DNA from: Zerene cesonia
Taxonomy: Eukaryota; Arthropoda; Insecta; Lepidoptera; Pieridae
Assembly: GCF_012273895.1 (NCBI RefSeq)
Contig: NC_052104.1
Coordinates: forward strand, 8,184,001 to 8,248,000
Direction of reading: 5' to 3'
Length of the DNA stretch: 64,000 nt
Both the position numbers and the translations under genes were made by a program. How positions within the stretch are numbered: position 1 is the stretch's first letter; the number at the start of each line of letters is the position of its first letter. Below, one piece after another: positions 61,140 through 64,000 of the stretch. The notes under the pieces are model-generated. The model did no database searches and had not been told where the DNA came from. It saw only the letters and a program-made list of their open reading frames with translations.

Positions 61140-61280
61140 TTATTAATTATAAATGCGTCAGTATGAAACTCTATCTGTAATCTGTAACTTGATGCTTGTG
61201 AATAGGATAATTAAGTGCGACTGACATGCGATAAATTGACGTGCACGCGAGGGAACCCTTGGGCGGAAAGCTAGTTGATA
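61140..61280 (+). mobile_element. Truncated degenerate retroposon
   Basis: Starts 'ATTATAAATGCGTCAGTATG' and ends GCACGCGAGGGAACCCTTGG plus GCGGAAAGCTAGTT, the usual 3' end. Confidence 0.6.
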
Positions 61281-61589
61281 ATAACGCAACACGATAGACC
61301 TGTCTTTTAATAAATTTTGATTCATAATTTAAATGCGACAGTTTTTCATCCTTTAACAGGGCAACAATCATTGTAATTTTTATGCGATATTATCAATGAT
61401 GACGGTAGTTCGATTTTTCAAATGATACCTCTAAAAAGAATTAAATTTTTGTACTTATATGTTGCTGCCTTTAATCTAGGTTCCATACATTCAAATACAA
61501 ATTGAGTTCAATGTAACATAGTATTGTGTTTTTCAAGAAGAACTAAGGTTTTACTTCACTACATAGTATAAAGCAGTCGCTTCCCGCGT

Positions 61590-61752
61590 CTGTATATATA
61601 TTGTATGTACGCTTATATCTTTTAAACTATCCAACGGATTTAATGGGGTTTTATTTAATTGATAGAGTGATTCAAGATGAGGGGCTATATGTATAATAAC
61701 ATCTATTAACCTACTCCCGATTTAACGTGTGCGAAACCGCGGGCAAAAGACA
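61590..61752 (+). mobile_element. Degenerate retroposon
   Basis: 'TATCCAACGGATTTAATGGG', GTTTTATTTAATTGATAGAG and GTGTGCGAAACCGCGGGCAA follow the usual order. Confidence 0.55.
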
Positions 61753-62384
61753 TTATTTTTATAATTTACAAGTGCCTTAATTTGATTATTGGAGTGAATT
61801 AAATCAAACTGAGTGAGTTTTGGTAAAAATTCTTGCATCATATTATAATGTAAGAAATTTAGTTATTTGAACTCTTTCTTATCTGTATAGATAGTTATCT
61901 GAAAAAAAAAACACTTGGTGTCTCACCAATAGTTATATTTTTGTGTGTGTTTTTCACGAGGAAATTTACCGACGGTGTAGTCCACAAATGATGGTCCACA
62001 TAAATTAAAAATGTTTATTAAATTAAATTAAAATTAGTACTTACGTAAAATGGTGGGAAAAGTTAATTGAATTTGCATAGGTCAGTTACGTAATATTTTG
62101 GGTTAGAATCTATTATACGTTATGCAGTCATAAGCTATGTCAAATAAGATAAGATTGATGTATATTGACATGTGTATAGATGTCACAAGAGAATCTTCCA
62201 AGAAAAATTACATGATAGATGATATAAATCAATGTTTTTGGTTTTTTTGGTTGAATGATATGATTTCCTGGAAGAAATTTCTGTAAACTGATAAGCCTGT
62301 CAGTACTAAGACACAATTTATGTTCTTAGATTTACCCTATTTATATACATATTTTTGATGAGTATACTCTTATTGTAAATGCTG

Positions 62385-62565
62385 AAGTTCATAAGTATGG
62401 ATGGATCCTTTTACTCTTTCATGTATAAACAACTGAATGGATTTAAATGAAACTTTACATTAATACAGATTATACATCAGGATAAGACTTGAGCTATATA
62501 AATACTATTTCTATTGCCCGTGAGTTTGTCTATGGATCAACTCACGCGTCGCAGCTAGTATAAAA
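62385..62565 (+). mobile_element. Degenerate retroposon
   Basis: 'GTATGGATGGATCCTTTTAC', AACTGAATGGATTTAAATGA and the end 'CTCACGCGTCGCAGCTAGTA' place it in the same group. Confidence 0.6.
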
Positions 62566-62721
62566 TAAATACAGTAAGAGCTGGTAAGTTGATAAGCAAT
62601 TTTAAATACTATTTTCATGTTTTAATTGATAACATTAACCTGAAGAGTTAATTTGATTATACTAATCTTCAAAGTGTTATGTTTTTTAATCATTATTTAC
62701 ATATTTACTTACAAAGACATT

Positions 62722-62834
62722 TAATTTTTAGTTTTATAGCATTGAAATGCTTTATAAATTAGAAATTTTGAAAGAATAGAAAAAATTTTTTGATCCTGCC
62801 TCGTGATCAAATTTTTTCTATTCTTTCAAAATTT
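62722..62834 (-). mobile_element. SINE with inverted 5' end and 14-bp target duplication
   Basis: Arms 62763-62795 and 62805-62834 are inverted copies around the spacer CTGCCTCGT (one arm has three extra T). The 14-base repeat CTTACAAAGACATT flanks the unit (62708-62721 and 62835-62848). The left part equals, inverted, the SINE tail at 20701-20753; the right arm equals the body at 28384-28416. Confidence 0.8.
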
Positions 62835-64000
62835 CTTACAAAGACATTGCAGATTTATTGTATGAAGTTTACATATTTATGACTTCACAATGGAGTATAC
62901 AAAAATATATGGCAAGAAGCAGTGTGCTCACAGTAAAGGTAGATAAGGTGTGATGTGCATGCTTACAAAAATTATTAATGCCAAAGTGTGTTTATTTATT
63001 GTACTAGAGAATGGCATAGTCTTAAGACAATATGGGCTTGAACCTAGATATTTTACTGTGGTGAAATATCTCATTTCCATGGGAATTTCTTGTTATTGTA
63101 CAGGTGAAAAGCTAATATTGTTGTATTTAACAAGAATTACAAGTTATAAGGAAGGTAGAAACTATTGCAGTAATAAAATAATAAAAAATATCATGTTATG
63201 TTTACATAGATTCAGTTACAACATAGCCTGTAAATAATCATAAATGTGTGTTTATTGAACTACCGGATCTAGAATAAATTTGCACTACAATGACAGAAGT
63301 ACTTAGATGTAATATACATGAAAAATAAAGTTAGATGTATACTTACTGGGTTTCCGCTGTATACAACGACATTAAACATTTACCACTGTTATGAAAATGA
63401 ATATACTTACAAGGATAAAAAAAATGTATTATAAAGGAAAAACACAGTATACCACAACAAAAAAATTTGCAGTTTACGTTCATGATTTTTATGTAACTGG
63501 ATTTGTCTAAAAATAATTCAATTACAGTTAGATCTTATCTTAAGGACTCTGAGATCATCGGGTTAAACGTGAGATATTTACTTACACGATAATTATTTAA
63601 TAGAAAGTTACACAAGTATTTCGAAATACCTTGATAAGAATAGAAATACGACCTATGAACCGGTGCAAATATCACTAGTTTAAAGTAAAAATCAATGGAT
63701 TGCCTGCATTGTCACTTCACTGCTAACCTAAGAATAAGATGTCGTACCTACGAAAACGTCTTATTTAGCACTCTTGTGGCTTCCCTGATCACACGTAATA
63801 TTTCACGATTTATAATAAATAATAATGAAGACCAATGCTAAAGCAATATTACAGCAACGAGACTGTTGTTAGAGGTCGATTTGTGATTTGAGTTTTGATG
63901 AAGTTTATTCAATTTCATACGTCAATGCCAGTTGTCAAACTCAAAGTCAGCTGTCACTTAAGGGCATTTTTTTTATCTGTTATGGTATAAAGACTAAACT

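Larger units (their letters stand above)
58307..64000. other. Right-hand interval without a supported gene
   Basis: Retroposons at 60545-60830, 61140-61280, 61590-61752, 62385-62565 and 62722-62834, and a tRNA-like remnant at 59841-59905. TGTCA motifs near 63933 and 63952 could belong to a promoter outside the window. Short frames such as the one at 62950-63237 show no family signal. Confidence 0.5.

Noticed and set aside
62950..63237. 95-residue frame near the right end
   Set aside because: No ATG at its start position, AT-driven composition, no motif, and no splice or promoter context.
1..64000. CRISPR arrays, operons, phage or plasmid features
   Set aside because: Nothing of this kind was seen; the spliceosomal gene structure shows nuclear animal DNA.

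Overview
The window reads as nuclear DNA of a moth or butterfly (Lepidoptera). Genes are split by introns with GT...AG borders, the background is AT-rich, and intergenic DNA is packed with short retroposons. Many of these carry the lepidopteran-type end in which a 'GCGGG...AGCTAGT' string closes a degenerate 150-250 bp unit. There are no operons, CRISPR arrays or bacterial signals. Four runs of exactly 1000 N are assembly gaps of arbitrary size (3234-4233, 7294-8293, 15107-16106, 29978-30977). The species cannot be named from sequence alone.

Left third (0-20 kb), gene-dense. On the plus strand lie an OVCA2/FSH1-type serine hydrolase (593-1781) and TRMT11, the tRNA guanine-10 N2-methyltransferase subunit (2309-7049). 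On the minus strand is EMC2, a TPR subunit of the ER membrane insertase (9041-11643). Divergent from it is a long multi-finger C2H2 zinc-finger gene (13144-19841), part of which is lost in a gap. For the first three genes I could join every exon in frame to a protein of normal family length (241, 489 and 288 residues).

Middle (20-45 kb), gene-poor. It holds retroposon fragments, microsatellites and one striking small gene. At 37570-37734 a 54-residue secreted peptide precursor (signal peptide, KR cleavage site, C-x4-C ring) sits behind a textbook TATA + initiator + DPE promoter. I do not recognise its family, and it is the best candidate for something undescribed.

Right third (45-64 kb). On the minus strand are a 773-residue protein with a C-terminal TOG-type helical repeat domain resembling TOGARAM/crescerin (45284-50818) and PPCS, the CoA-pathway phosphopantothenate-cysteine ligase (55421-58306). 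The rest is repeat-rich and has no gene I can support.

The genes are ordinary housekeeping neighbours (tRNA modification, membrane protein insertion, CoA synthesis, microtubules, transcription), not one pathway. The hunt produced the peptide gene, a heptad-spaced TGACA promoter element shared by two housekeeping genes, two retroposon insertions with inverted arms and intact target duplications, a cluster of perfect palindromes, and an intronic long hairpin.
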